Shown here one piece after another: positions 41,101 to 49,555 of a stretch of 64,000 bases of DNA (positions within the stretch are counted from its first letter, which is position 1; each line of letters opens with the position of its first letter). Both the position numbers and the translations under genes were made by a program. The stretch covers positions 124,001-188,000 of the forward strand of contig JAEURP010000009.1 of NCBI GenBank assembly GCA_016788585.1, in the 5' to 3' direction. This DNA comes from Chthonomonas sp. (lineage in GTDB: Bacteria > Armatimonadota > Fimbriimonadia > Fimbriimonadales > Fimbriimonadaceae). The notes beneath the pieces were generated by a model, which saw nothing but the letters and a program-made list of their open reading frames with translations, made no database searches and was not told the DNA's origin.

Positions 41101-41190
41101 AGACAACGCAGGTTGGCTCGCTCGTTTGATAGGCGCGGCGTATGCAGATGAGACGACGATGAGCGCAGAAAGTGTAACCAATCGCTTCAT
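38137..41190 (-). CDS. Tricorn-like protease, S41 family
   Basis: A 1017-residue exported protease. A signal peptide (RLVTLSALIVVSSAYA) is followed by two WD40/TolB-type beta-propellers (about residues 20-630, with repeated SPDGK units such as QPALSPDGETLLFCWQND). Next come a helical domain, a PDZ domain (about 720-800), and the S41 core. The nucleophile serine is in TNQYSASNAEIFSEGF, preceded by DVRWNGGGNTANRI. The layout matches tricorn proteases, which process peptides in a cage; here it would act outside the inner membrane. The ATG at 41190 is preferred; the frame extends to a TTG two codons earlier. TAGATT lies 7 bases upstream of the ATG. Confidence 0.9.
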   Translation of the reverse strand: MKRLVTLSALIVVSSAYAAPIKRASQPALSPDGETLLFCWQNDIWRVPSKGGPATRLTVHPATDSTPKWAPDGSRIAFASTRYGSADVYTMKPDGSDIRRVTFDSATESVYGFTPDGKRILGHTNAWGRVNLFSVAAGGGDLVQHTNHIFELQFYPTVSPNGQMVAYCGGGSPASWRNPNENGSDTSEIWVGNLDTPVTANRKITNDEFMDSFPNYAADGTIVWMTNRGGSPNLWRMNADGKGMKPLTKHKGGTLRWPTLAKDSIVYEYDSELWHYDVKTGASKPLEIEVPEDSVLNPLLDLTLSDGATDFVASPDGKRAVVGVRGDLFLMPERGGTTRKLATSLALDISPEWIDNKTVLFVSGRSGQRQLMTVDLNGNEKVFRAEGGDLTNPSLSPDGKWIAYHFNDREIRVISTTGGAPTTVAKGGFPDAYKNVSAFSWSPDSKWITFIDQTERAASISAVEIATKKTVLISRAARGADLPRFLPNGRSIYYTTSEFEDAEIMVVDLVPADVTFTEDDLDAIDAAKPTTAPIEVKIVEAGLASRVRRLTNGGGAAYGATPDSRFILGSSAGVFSLIPLDGRGGGPVAGVTGGISEVQVANGKAYFTAGGRPMILSLGNNSVSPAPFSAQIRVDRKKEDLALFEEMWWAIDRIYYDAKHHGKDWNAIKAEYKALVPYAFDRQDYYALMYEMIEELDSSHVFTGAPPGAPAQASEPTGFLGVNWNWTELASGRYIVGSIVPQSPADHPAMQLKPGDRVTAVDGVALGQDTTFAELLKGKAGQRVRLSVTRGGMPITVAIKPASPGVATSLRYEEFVSTVRAQVEKASNGKLTYFHIQGMNAPSTDRFFREMRMYGEGKEGAIVDVRWNGGGNTANRILAAMRITPWLYRKFRSWPEMSMTEDMFRGEAIEMPLALMTNQYSASNAEIFSEGFRQMKIGPVIGEPTGGNVLTVGGTYRFWDGGEVQIPFVGILAVNGEPLERIGRKVDVDVRYDPNAWIAGRDNQVEAATKELLKKVK

Positions 41191-41197
41191 GCTCAAG

Positions 41198-41203
41198 AAT
41201 CTA
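41198..41203 (-). promoter_or_regulatory. Candidate -10 element 7 bases before the tricorn-like gene
   Basis: Minus-strand TAGATT lies 7 bases before the ATG. It also forms part of a hairpin (AAGAATC/GATTCTT, 41195-41213) over the stop of the barrel gene, so this gene may instead be read through from upstream. Confidence 0.25.
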
Positions 41204-41211
41204 CTTGATTC

Positions 41212-41871
41212 TTAGAACTTGACGCTGATCTGACCGGAGATGACGTGACCTCGATTTGCCGGCATGCTGCCGAGTGGGCCACCATTTCCGACCTCACCAT
41301 ACTGGACCAAGAGCTTGAACATGCTGCCTTGTCCCATGTCCATTCCAAAGCCGAGCGTGGCCCATTGGCGTCGGAGGAGCGACCCGCCAACACCTTCGAT
41401 GTCGAGATTGTCGAATCCGAGGATTCCCATTGCATTCCGACTGAATCGGTATTCTAACTGAGTGGACCAATTGGTGAAATCAAAGGAATCGCCAGGCAAC
41501 GATTGGCCTCGCGTGGCCCCACCAAGGAGGCGCAATTGGGGACTAACGCTGAGGTAGCCAGATACTGAAACGTCTTGGCTGTTTCGGGGCATTAGTCGAC
41601 TCACTCCAAACCAAGTGTCTTCTGGAGCAAACTCCTCACCTGTGCGCCGCACGGAGCCACGCAAACCCCATGACTGGCGGTTGTAGCCCAAATTTACGTC
41701 GTAGCGAGACGATCGGTTCGACAAAACTGGTCCAGTCAAGCTGAGGCTAGTTCCGACGGTCAAGTTGTTGCTAAAGCGAAGATTCAGCTGTTGCTCCGAC
41801 AAAGCGCTCTGCGCATGAGCGATTGCGCTCATTGCGAGAGGAATGGCGGGGGCGAGTTTAACTAGGTTCAC
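41212..41871 (-). CDS. Outer-membrane beta-barrel protein, unknown function
   Basis: A 219-residue exported protein. The signal peptide (LAPAIPLAMSAIAHAQS) precedes amphipathic strands throughout (LNLRFSNNLTVGTSLSLTG, YDVNLGYNRQSWGLRGSVRR). The last strand, RGHVISGQISVKF, ends in Phe, the classic signal for insertion by the BAM complex. About ten strands would fit a small barrel. I cannot name a family. The GTG start is used; no Shine-Dalgarno is visible. The tricorn-like gene follows 21 bases downstream on the same strand, so the two may be co-transcribed. Confidence 0.75.
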   Translation of the reverse strand: MNLVKLAPAIPLAMSAIAHAQSALSEQQLNLRFSNNLTVGTSLSLTGPVLSNRSSRYDVNLGYNRQSWGLRGSVRRTGEEFAPEDTWFGVSRLMPRNSQDVSVSGYLSVSPQLRLLGGATRGQSLPGDSFDFTNWSTQLEYRFSRNAMGILGFDNLDIEGVGGSLLRRQWATLGFGMDMGQGSMFKLLVQYGEVGNGGPLGSMPANRGHVISGQISVKF

Positions 41872-41952
41872 GGCGGGGGCAACACTTAGAGAGAATTCAG
41901 TGGCAAAAGGTTCAACAAAATTATTGGGTATCTGGTTGTCAAACTGTATCGT

Positions 41953-43311
41953 TCAGCCGCGAATAAGGGCCAGAAGTTCCTCAGTCTTTTGAACCATGAG
42001 GGAGTGGTCACCTCGGCTCTCCACATTGAGCCGAATGACCGGCTCGGTATTGGAGCCTCGAAGGTTGAATCGCCACGTGGGATATTCCACGCTGAGCCCG
42101 TCTGTCCGGTCGATTTCTCCATCGCTATAGATTCTTCCCACCTTCTCCAGCACGGCACCGACATCGGCTACTTTCGAGTTCACTTCGCCACTACATGGGA
42201 ATTTAGTCACCATGCCGCCGACGAGTTCACCCAACGATTTTCCACTTCGGCTCACTAGGTCGGCGATCATGATGAGGGGAATCATCCCGCTATCGCAATA
42301 CCAATGGCCCTTGAAGTAATGGTGGGCGCTCATCTCACCGCCGTAGATCGCGTCTTCAGCCCGCATGCGTTCCTTGATAAAGGCGTGCCCGCTCTTGCAC
42401 AGCACCGCATTGCCGCCATATTGCTGGACGATGTCGAGCGTGTTCCAAATTAGCCTTGGATCGTAAATGATGGTTTGACTTGGGTCGGCGCTGAGGATCG
42501 CCTGAGCGAGAACCCCAACAATGTAATAGCCTTCGATGAAGTTGCCCTGGCCGTCGAGGAAGAAACAACGATCATAATCACCGTCCCAAGCCACCGCAAA
42601 GTCGTATTCGCCTGGGTTCGCCCGGAGTTTTTCTTCGATCCGTGCACGAGACTCTTGCAAGATTGGGTTGGGGACCCCGTTGGGGAATTGCCCGTCGGGC
42701 TCGTAAAGCATCTCTTCGATTCGAAGGGGAAGGTGGGGGCTGAGGGCACGCATGGCCAGACCCGCAGCGCCATTGCCAGCGTCAGCGAGCACTCGAAGCG
42801 GCTTCATTTGGCTGATGTCAGCAAAGGTCAGCAAGTGGTTCACAAAGTCGTCGTAGACATCCTTGCGCTCCATCGTCGGGGCGAAGCTAGCCGGGATATC
42901 GCCTTCCAAGAGGCTGGCCGCGATCCGCTCGATCTCATTGAGACCCGTATCTCCTGAGATGGGCCGGCTCTCAGCCCGAACCATCTTCATGCCATTGTAT
43001 TCAGCCGGGTTGTGGCTAGCCGTTAGCATGACCCCGCCATCGAGCCCATAGTGGGCCGTGGCGAAGTAGACCATCTCGGTGCCGACCATTCCGAGATCGA
43101 TGACGCTAGCCCCTTCCTCAATAAGTCCCTGGGCTAGAGCTGCCTGTAGTTCTGGCCCAGAAAGTCGAATATCGTATCCAATGCAGGCCGTTCTCGGACG
43201 AATCTGTTGCGCGTAGGCCCTTCCGATCGCGTAGGCGATACGCGGGTTAAGTTCGATGGGCACAATACCGCGTACGTCGTACGCTTTGAAGCAGGGGAGA
43301 AATTGGCCCAT
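41953..43311 (-). CDS. Phosphomannomutase / phosphoglucomutase
   Basis: A 452-residue alpha-D-phosphohexomutase interconverting hexose 1- and 6-phosphates for glycan precursors. The phosphoserine is S99 in LTASHNP, the metal-binding loop is DGDYDR (D243, D245, D247), sugar recognition is GEMSAHHYF, and the phosphate-binding loop is RGSNTEPVIRLN. The architecture is complete, unlike the mutase-like half of the 833-residue fusion at 9124-11625, so this gene probably supplies mannose-1-phosphate. AAGGAAG precedes the ATG. It is divergent from the DedA gene 60 bases away. Confidence 0.93.
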   Translation of the reverse strand: MGQFLPCFKAYDVRGIVPIELNPRIAYAIGRAYAQQIRPRTACIGYDIRLSGPELQAALAQGLIEEGASVIDLGMVGTEMVYFATAHYGLDGGVMLTASHNPAEYNGMKMVRAESRPISGDTGLNEIERIAASLLEGDIPASFAPTMERKDVYDDFVNHLLTFADISQMKPLRVLADAGNGAAGLAMRALSPHLPLRIEEMLYEPDGQFPNGVPNPILQESRARIEEKLRANPGEYDFAVAWDGDYDRCFFLDGQGNFIEGYYIVGVLAQAILSADPSQTIIYDPRLIWNTLDIVQQYGGNAVLCKSGHAFIKERMRAEDAIYGGEMSAHHYFKGHWYCDSGMIPLIMIADLVSRSGKSLGELVGGMVTKFPCSGEVNSKVADVGAVLEKVGRIYSDGEIDRTDGLSVEYPTWRFNLRGSNTEPVIRLNVESRGDHSLMVQKTEELLALIRG

Positions 43312-43371
43312 GGTCTAGCTTCCTTGTTTACCCGGTTTGAGGCGGCTTTCGTAGGCCACAATAGAGCGAGA

Positions 43372-43998
43372 ATGCTTGAAGCCGTAATCGGTCCGCTGAA
43401 GTCTTGGGCCGAATCCGTCGTCCACTCGTTGGGTTATTCCGGGATCTTTCTGCTGATGTTGTTGGACTCGACCAATATCCCGATCCCAAGCGAGGTCATC
43501 ATGCCTACTGGTGGGAGCCTGGCTAAGCAAGGCAAGTTGATCTTTTGGATAGTCGGCTTTGCGGGATCGTTTGGAACGGTCATCGGAAGCTGCCTGAACT
43601 ACTGGATAGGGCATAAGCTCGGTGTCGAAGGCCTCGAGAAGTACGGCAAGTACCTTTTCATTCGTAAGAAAGAAGTTCAGCATGGCGAGGAGTGGTTCAG
43701 CCGCTATGGGCAGCATGTTACGCTTTGGGGTCGGTTTATCCCACTTGTGCGAACGTTCATCTCGCTCCCTGCAGGCATCTATGGTATGAACTTCACGCGC
43801 TTCCTAATCTATGCGATTCTTGGCGCAACCCCTTGGTGCTATGCCTGGGCCTATGTCGGTCTCAAGTTTGAAGAGCACTACCACGAGATTGAGAAGTACT
43901 GGAAGTACGTGGACATCGTGGTCGTCGTAGCGATCCTGCTGTTCTTAACCAAATGGTTCATTTCAAGGCGTAAGGAAAGATTAGCGGACATCCCGTAA
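43372..43998 (+). CDS. DedA family membrane protein
   Basis: A 208-residue integral membrane protein. Family hallmarks are LLDSTNIPIPSEVIMPTGGS, FAGSFGTVIGSCLNYWIGHK and the FSRYGQHVTLWGRFIPLVRT block with conserved Gly and Arg residues. DedA proteins recycle undecaprenyl phosphate or flip phospholipids and support membrane potential; the subgroup here is not clear. The ATG at 43372 gives a normal N-terminus, although the frame is open back to 43207 inside the divergent mutase gene. The end overlaps the convergent Maf gene by 18 bases. Confidence 0.9.
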   Translation: MLEAVIGPLKSWAESVVHSLGYSGIFLLMLLDSTNIPIPSEVIMPTGGSLAKQGKLIFWIVGFAGSFGTVIGSCLNYWIGHKLGVEGLEKYGKYLFIRKKEVQHGEEWFSRYGQHVTLWGRFIPLVRTFISLPAGIYGMNFTRFLIYAILGATPWCYAWAYVGLKFEEHYHEIEKYWKYVDIVVVVAILLFLTKWFISRRKERLADIP

Positions 43999-44568
43999 CG
44001 CCTCTTCCAAGCGCTCCGTCGGGAGCCCAATAACATTGTTGATCGACCCTTCTATCTTGGCGACAAACTGCTTTGCGCCACCTTGAATGGCGTAGGCACC
44101 GGCCTTGTCCATGGGTTCACCTGTCTGGACATAGTCCTCGATCTCAGAATCCTGAATGGCGCGAAAGGTGACCTTGGTCTCATCGGTAAAGGCCGCCATC
44201 CCGGTGGGCCAGCGCAAGGCAACGCCGGTAATGACGAGGTGTGTTCGACCGTTGAGCGCCCTCAGCATCTCTTTGGCGTGTCCCAATGACGTGGGTTTCG
44301 CCAGTTGAATCCAGGCGTCACCGTCAGGCATGGCCACGACAGTATCCCCGGCGATCACCAGTGACTCCGGATGGCGATCGAACACGGTCAGAGCCTTCTC
44401 GCGAGCTAATCGCTGGGCAGTCTGCCATGGGTCTGATACAGTCAAGGAATCTTCGTCGACATCGGCGCAAACAACGGTGAATTGATCAACCAAATGGTTA
44501 AGAAGTTCCTTCCGTCGGGGAGAGGCGCTGGCAAGGATTACGGGATAGGGATGAGGCTTAAGCCGCAT
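43981..44568 (-). CDS. maf: Maf family nucleoside triphosphate pyrophosphatase
   Basis: A 195-residue house-cleaning enzyme that hydrolyses non-canonical nucleotides such as dTTP/UTP analogues. Signatures: [17 protein letters not shown] (N-terminal phosphate-binding SxSPRR), [14 protein letters not shown] (metal-binding AGDT) and [20 protein letters not shown]. The ATG at 44568 lies 11 bases inside prfA and starts two residues before the conserved strand. It is translationally coupled to prfA. The 3' end overlaps convergent DedA by 18 bases. Confidence 0.93.
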   Translation of the reverse strand: MRLKPHPYPVILASASPRRKELLNHLVDQFTVVCADVDEDSLTVSDPWQTAQRLAREKALTVFDRHPESLVIAGDTVVAMPDGDAWIQLAKPTSLGHAKEMLRALNGRTHLVITGVALRWPTGMAAFTDETKVTFRAIQDSEIEDYVQTGEPMDKAGAYAIQGGAKQFVAKIEGSINNVIGLPTERLEEALRDVR

Positions 44569-45625
44569 TCCCGGCCTCGGCAAGCTTGCGCATCTGATCG
44601 TCTTGGATTAAGGCATCCAGCATTGCTTGAATGTCCCCATCCATAAACGTGATCATGTTGTGCATGTCCTTTCCGATCCTGTGGTCAGTGATTCGGCTCT
44701 GGTTGAAGTTGTAGGTCCGAATCTTCTCGCTGCGATCACCCGATCCAATTTGGCCTCTGCGTAGATCGCCGCGCTCTCTAGCTAATTTCTCTTGCTCGAT
44801 TTCATAGAGTTTGGCCCTAAGAACGGCCATTGCTTTGAGCTTGTTTTGTTGCTGGCTACGCTCGTCTTGGCAAGTGACAGCAATCCCGCTTGGCTTATGA
44901 ACGATCCGAATGGCGGTCTCGTTTTTCTGCATGTGCTGTCCGCCGGCGCTACTCGATCGAAACGTTGAGATCTCGATGTCGTCGTTCTTGATTTCAAGTT
45001 CGACGTCTTCGACTTCTGGAAGGACAGCAACCGTGACAGTGCTCGTATGGGTTCGTCCACTGCTTTCAGTGGCGGGGACTCGTTGAACCCGGTGGACCCC
45101 GCTCTCAAACTTCAACTGGCTAAAGGCGCCTACGCCGTCGATGCTAAAGGTCACTCGGCTTGTTGCACCCATGCCGTCTTCTTCTAAATCAATGATTTCA
45201 GTCTTCCACCGTCTTCGTTCAGCGTACCGAAGGTACATCCGAAACAGCTCGCTGGCAAACAGGCCGGCTTCGTTGCCGCCCGCCGCCGGCCGAATCTCGA
45301 CGATAACGGACTTCTGGTCATTGGGATCCTTTGGAAGGAGCATCAGGCGAAGCTCTTCGGTCAATCCCGCCAGTTTCTCGCGTAGAACGGGAATCTCATC
45401 TTGAGCAAGCTCCTTCATTTCCGGATCAGAAAGAAGAGCCTCCGACTCGGCAAGGTCTTTCTCGACCTTGTGATACTGCCGAATGATCCCCACAACATCT
45501 TCGAGTTCAGCGCGAGCTTTTCCCAACCGCTGTAGTTCGGAAGGTTGCGACGCGACAGAAGGATCCATGAGCTGCTGCTCGATAGATTCAAACTTTGCTT
45601 CTAGTTCGAGCAATTTCTCCCGCAT
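44558..45625 (-). CDS. prfA: Peptide chain release factor 1
   Basis: A 355-residue factor that terminates translation at UAA and UAG. The catalytic GGQ is at 228-230 ([19 protein letters not shown]) and the codon-recognition PAT tripeptide at 184-186, specific for RF1. The N-terminal coiled-coil domain and standard length agree. TAGACT lies 9 bases before the ATG with no Shine-Dalgarno. It is divergent from rimO, 37 bases away, and coupled to maf. hemK/prmC, the usual neighbour, is absent. Confidence 0.96.
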   Translation of the reverse strand: MREKLLELEAKFESIEQQLMDPSVASQPSELQRLGKARAELEDVVGIIRQYHKVEKDLAESEALLSDPEMKELAQDEIPVLREKLAGLTEELRLMLLPKDPNDQKSVIVEIRPAAGGNEAGLFASELFRMYLRYAERRRWKTEIIDLEEDGMGATSRVTFSIDGVGAFSQLKFESGVHRVQRVPATESSGRTHTSTVTVAVLPEVEDVELEIKNDDIEISTFRSSSAGGQHMQKNETAIRIVHKPSGIAVTCQDERSQQQNKLKAMAVLRAKLYEIEQEKLARERGDLRRGQIGSGDRSEKIRTYNFNQSRITDHRIGKDMHNMITFMDGDIQAMLDALIQDDQMRKLAEAGNAA

Positions 45626-45634
45626 CGAACCTAA

Positions 45635-45651
45635 AGTCTACCGTTCATAAT
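45635..45651. promoter_or_regulatory. Divergent -10 elements of prfA and rimO
   Basis: On the minus strand TAGACT (45635-45640) lies 9 bases before prfA. On the plus strand CATAAT (45646-45651) lies 11 bases before rimO. Both would give leaders of only a few bases. Confidence 0.4.
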
Positions 45652-45662
45652 GGGTTTGCCGA

Positions 45663-47045
45663 ATGCCCAAAGAGCCAAACGTCCGCATCATCACCCTTGG
45701 GTGCGCCAAGAATGAGGTCGATTCAGAAGAAATCGCCGGCGTTCTCCGCGGTGCCGGGTACGCGGTGGACGGGGCGGCAAAGAACCCAGAAGTAACAGTA
45801 ATCAACACTTGTGGCTTCTTGCAGAAGGCGCAGGAGGAGTCGATTGAGGCAATTCGCAAAGCTGTTCGAAGCAAAGGTGGCGGCAAGGTCATCGTTGCCG
45901 GGTGCTTGGCTCAGCGCATGGGTCAAGAACTGGCCCGCCTCGCACCAGGGGCCGATGCCTATATCGGTGTGGGGCAAATGGGGCGATTTGATGAAATCGT
46001 CAAGACGACCCTTTCCAGCCGTGAGCAGTGGTTCGATGTCGAGCCTCCACACCACAAGTGGGCAGAGGTCGAGACACGGGTGCGCACTGGCAAGCCATGG
46101 TCGGCCTATCTTAAGATCAGTGAAGGATGCGACCACCAGTGCACGTTTTGCACGATTCCGAGCTTCCGGGGCAAACACCAAAGTAAGCCGATCGAGCGCG
46201 TGGTTGCAGAAGCTCGAAACCTTGTTCGCACAGGCGCCCTTGAACTGAATCTGATTGCCCAAGACGTCACCCAATATGGCTTTGACCTCTACAAAGAGTT
46301 CACGCTGCCAAAGCTCCTTCGAGAGCTCAACGCTATCGACGGGCTCCGATGGATACGCCTTCTGTACTTCTATCCGAATCGGCTAACCGACGAGGTGATC
46401 GAGGCGATGGCGACTCTGGAAAAGGTCCTGCCGTACATCGATATTCCCCTTCAACACGTGCATCCGGATGTTTTGCGTCGGATGAAACGGCCTTGGGACG
46501 GCGAACGCTACCTGAAGCTCTTCGAGAAGCTTCGGAAAGCGATGCCAATGGCGGCGATTCGAACGACCTTTATCGTCGGGTTCCCTGGCGAGACTGACGC
46601 TGAATTCAAGTCACTCATGGAATTCACAAGAGAGGCGAGGCTGGATCGCGTCGGCGCCTTCCACTTCAGCCGAGAGCCAGGTACCCCTAGTTACGACCTG
46701 CCCGGGCAGATTCCGCATCGAGTAAAGAAGCAACGATTTGATCAGTTGATGCGCCTGCAGCAGGGCATCAGTCACGAGATCAACCAGTCATATGTGGGTA
46801 AGCCGATTGAGGTCCTTATCGACGAGAATCGCGATGGTTGGAGCGCGGGCCGGTCGTTTCGCGATGCTCCCGAGATCGATGGTCTTGTCTTTGTGGCGGG
46901 TCAACACACCCTTGGAACGGTTGTCGATGCGGTCGTAGACCACGTGACTCCCTACGACCTGTATGGTCATGTCGAGGGCTCACCATCTGGTCAAAAACGG
47001 GTGCTCACGCCGCTGCGTCAGGTCGCGCCGAAGAGTCCTCAATAG
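45663..47045 (+). CDS. rimO: Ribosomal protein S12 methylthiotransferase
   Basis: A 460-residue radical-SAM enzyme that adds a methylthio group to an aspartate of ribosomal protein S12. The N-terminal cluster ligands are C14, C50 and C81, and the radical-SAM motif is C156-x3-C160-x2-C163 (SEGCDHQCTFCTIP). The C-terminal TRAM domain covers about residues 380-450 (GKPIEVLIDENRDGWSAGRS). The LGCAKNEVDSE start and TRAM content favour RimO over the tRNA enzyme MiaB. The nearby translation genes fit the role. It is preceded by CATAAT and no ribosome site. Confidence 0.94.
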   Translation: MPKEPNVRIITLGCAKNEVDSEEIAGVLRGAGYAVDGAAKNPEVTVINTCGFLQKAQEESIEAIRKAVRSKGGGKVIVAGCLAQRMGQELARLAPGADAYIGVGQMGRFDEIVKTTLSSREQWFDVEPPHHKWAEVETRVRTGKPWSAYLKISEGCDHQCTFCTIPSFRGKHQSKPIERVVAEARNLVRTGALELNLIAQDVTQYGFDLYKEFTLPKLLRELNAIDGLRWIRLLYFYPNRLTDEVIEAMATLEKVLPYIDIPLQHVHPDVLRRMKRPWDGERYLKLFEKLRKAMPMAAIRTTFIVGFPGETDAEFKSLMEFTREARLDRVGAFHFSREPGTPSYDLPGQIPHRVKKQRFDQLMRLQQGISHEINQSYVGKPIEVLIDENRDGWSAGRSFRDAPEIDGLVFVAGQHTLGTVVDAVVDHVTPYDLYGHVEGSPSGQKRVLTPLRQVAPKSPQ

Positions 47046-47115
47046 CTTGGGAGAAATTTTCCTGCCACGAATACCAGCCAATTTGTGTATTGTTTATCCA
47101 TAGGTGTGATCGACA

Positions 47116-48132
47116 ATGCAATGGCGCAGTGGGCAACAGTTTGGTCATCAGCTCCTTTTGGATCTGATGAAGACCCTTAACCTCGACGAGAAGTGGTGCT
47201 CTTTTGATGACGAGGGCTTTACCTGGTGGGCGGCAGATCATGGCCAACGGGTCTGGTGCGAAGATGGCGTTTTTCAGCATACAACCACGACCTATAGGAT
47301 TCACTGCGAAACCGACTTGATTCGGGGACGTGGGCATGCTGCTGATTTTGAGGTGGCATTGGAGCGTGAAATGGACCAAACCACGCTTAACGCCTTGGTG
47401 TTTGACCAGCCGAGTGACACTTATAAGCTGCACAGCAGTGTGTTTGCCACCGAAGAAAACATGACATTCCTCAAGCGAACGAGCTTTTCGGCGGTTGTCT
47501 TGCAGATTGTCGAGGCGCAAGTAATGGCGCGCAAGCTGCAGCAGTCTATGAACGCTACACCTGCCACGAGCGCCCACCCCACGATGGGAATTCGCACCCA
47601 ACACGACCCAATCCTGGGGTCGGTTCAGCAGTTTTTCGTACCGGCCGGGAGTCAGGCCAGCCGTTGGATTGGGGTGAGTGAGTGGCTCGATACCGAGAAG
47701 GCGATGGAACGGGAAGCGGAGAAATTTACCTCGGATCATCACAATCACCTGCAGGCCGAGTTCCTGTGGAGCGCGTCCCAGTCGCCGCGCGGGATTACCC
47801 TCGATGTCAATGCGAGGGAAGCTCACGTTGTGCTGGGCAACGGCCTCCATTTCACACTGACAGTCCCGCTCGTCATGAGTCCTGAGAGGGTTTCGCACAT
47901 GGCCCTTGAGTTGAACCAGTTCGAGCGAGACCATTCAAAACGATCACATATGTTGGGTTCGTGGTCCTGCCACGATGGCTCATTGGCCTACCGCTCATTC
48001 ATTCCGAACGTTGTCTATCGTAGCGAACTTTTGCCAGAGCTAACTTTGAATATGTCAATTCGTGCGCAATGGGTGAATGATTTCTTCCTGGAAAAGCGTC
48101 GTCAAGCTGAAGCGGCTCGCGCTGCTCAGTAG
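47116..48132 (+). CDS. Uncharacterised soluble protein with two chaperone-like halves
   Basis: A 338-residue protein with no signal peptide or membrane segment. I cannot assign a named family. Two alpha/beta halves are visible. The first includes DDEGFTWWAADHGQRVWCED and a TDLIRG strand (residues about 15-125). The second has HFTLTVPLVMSPERVSHMAL, then LGSWSCHDGSLAYRSFIPNV (about 210-320). The pattern of each half loosely recalls YbjN/type III-chaperone-like folds and conserved actinobacterial hypothetical proteins. A charged helix (RRQAEAARAAQ) ends the chain. It lies between rimO and an exported protein, with start codons close together, but no functional link is evident. Confidence 0.75.
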   Translation: MQWRSGQQFGHQLLLDLMKTLNLDEKWCSFDDEGFTWWAADHGQRVWCEDGVFQHTTTTYRIHCETDLIRGRGHAADFEVALEREMDQTTLNALVFDQPSDTYKLHSSVFATEENMTFLKRTSFSAVVLQIVEAQVMARKLQQSMNATPATSAHPTMGIRTQHDPILGSVQQFFVPAGSQASRWIGVSEWLDTEKAMEREAEKFTSDHHNHLQAEFLWSASQSPRGITLDVNAREAHVVLGNGLHFTLTVPLVMSPERVSHMALELNQFERDHSKRSHMLGSWSCHDGSLAYRSFIPNVVYRSELLPELTLNMSIRAQWVNDFFLEKRRQAEAARAAQ

Positions 48133-48142
48133 GGCCTAAGAG

Positions 48143-49555
48143 ATGGAATCAAGATCGCTTTCGTGGGGAAAGGCGTTGTTCGCCAGCCTTCTGTTGGTCA
48201 TCAGCACGGTGCCGGCCATTGGCCAACAGGAGCCTGACCTCAAGTCGTTCGTTGCCTTGATCGGTGACAAGGCGTACATCTTGGGTGAGGCGCGGGCCGT
48301 GTCTTCGGGTGGAATGGTTGCAGAATTCATGTGGTCAGATTCTGGCCAAACGGTGTTGTTCAATAGGCTCGATCTGAAAATCACTTCCGAGATCGCCAGG
48401 CTCACAAATCCCGAGGCGCCGCCAAGTAATACGATGGCCAGCGTGATGACTTGGAACCGACGGACCAACGCCGTCTCGCAAATCTACCGATACGACCTCC
48501 AAAAGGAGATCATTTTCGACTACGGGATCATGCCCGACGACCGGACAACCTACTTGCTTTCGATGAGCGCAGACTACAAATCCCAAACGCTGACGATCAA
48601 CGTTCCCGGCATGCGACCCGAGGTGATAAAAGCAGCAGAGAATGAGTTCTTGGGTGTCTCACGGTCGCCGAAGTCTTCGACTTTGTTTTTGATGGGCGGA
48701 ACTGAGGGAGACGGGACGACATTGCGCCTGAATCTGTTTGATTCGGTGTCGAAAAGGTGGACTCCAATCGGCTTGGACTTAAAGAAGGAGCAAACTGCCT
48801 ATCCGTTTAGCAGCGAGGATGGAAACACATATCTCGTTATTGTCACAAGAGGCTCAAAGGAACGCTCTTACTTGCGATTTGACCTCCGTCGCGGCCTACT
48901 GGTGACAGCGACTCGTGAAGAATTGAATGCCGCACTGGAGCGGGAAGAAGAGTCGAGCCTTCCAATACAATTGTACAGGCAGGAGGCGACACTTCCCGAC
49001 GGGCGGAAGACGAACACTATTATGTTGGATGCTCCGCTGTCTTCTCCGGAGCCAGCTAAGAAAAACCGCCCACTTCATTTTGCAGTAGGAGCTAATAGCC
49101 ATGAACTCGCGCCTGAGGGAGACGGAGTGCTTTACACGCTGGACGGTTTGCTGATCTATCGAGAGATCGCCACTGCTCGTCGGGAACTGTTCGACCATGA
49201 AGATGGGCCGATGACTAAGGAGAAGGCCATGTCCAATGCAAAACAGGTGGGCCTATCCCTCATCATGTATGCGTCAGATAACGATGACTTTATGCCTGTG
49301 AGCGATTTCAAGGAAGCAGTAATGCCTTACTCGAAGAACGAAGATATCTTTAGCGGCTTCATCTACACATACCAAGGCGGCAACCTGGCTGATATTAAGG
49401 ATCCATCCAACACTCCCCTTGGCTTCATCAAAGGTCCGGGCGGCACCGCAACGGTGTACGCCGATGGTAGCGTTCGTTGGAAAGAAGACCTAGAGCCCGA
49501 GTTGATCCCAGATGGAGTCAACGCGTTTCACGACGTCATCGCTCATCTTGATTAG
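48143..49555 (+). CDS. Exported protein with C-terminal pseudopilin-like module
   Basis: A 470-residue protein. A signal peptide (LFASLLLVISTVPAIGQ) leads into a region of about 310 residues with beta-propeller-like strands (LTINVPGMRPEVIKAAENEF, LRFDLRRGLLVTATREEL). The last 115 residues resemble the C-terminal part of type II/IV pseudopilins common in Armatimonadota and Planctomycetes: MSNAKQVGLSLIMYASDNDD, then GPGGTATVYADGSVRWKEDL, the H/G-X-DG style ending. The prepilin N-methylation segment is absent. It starts 10 bases after the preceding gene and its last 66 bases overlap the convergent UbiD gene. Confidence 0.7.
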   Translation: MESRSLSWGKALFASLLLVISTVPAIGQQEPDLKSFVALIGDKAYILGEARAVSSGGMVAEFMWSDSGQTVLFNRLDLKITSEIARLTNPEAPPSNTMASVMTWNRRTNAVSQIYRYDLQKEIIFDYGIMPDDRTTYLLSMSADYKSQTLTINVPGMRPEVIKAAENEFLGVSRSPKSSTLFLMGGTEGDGTTLRLNLFDSVSKRWTPIGLDLKKEQTAYPFSSEDGNTYLVIVTRGSKERSYLRFDLRRGLLVTATREELNAALEREEESSLPIQLYRQEATLPDGRKTNTIMLDAPLSSPEPAKKNRPLHFAVGANSHELAPEGDGVLYTLDGLLIYREIATARRELFDHEDGPMTKEKAMSNAKQVGLSLIMYASDNDDFMPVSDFKEAVMPYSKNEDIFSGFIYTYQGGNLADIKDPSNTPLGFIKGPGGTATVYADGSVRWKEDLEPELIPDGVNAFHDVIAHLD

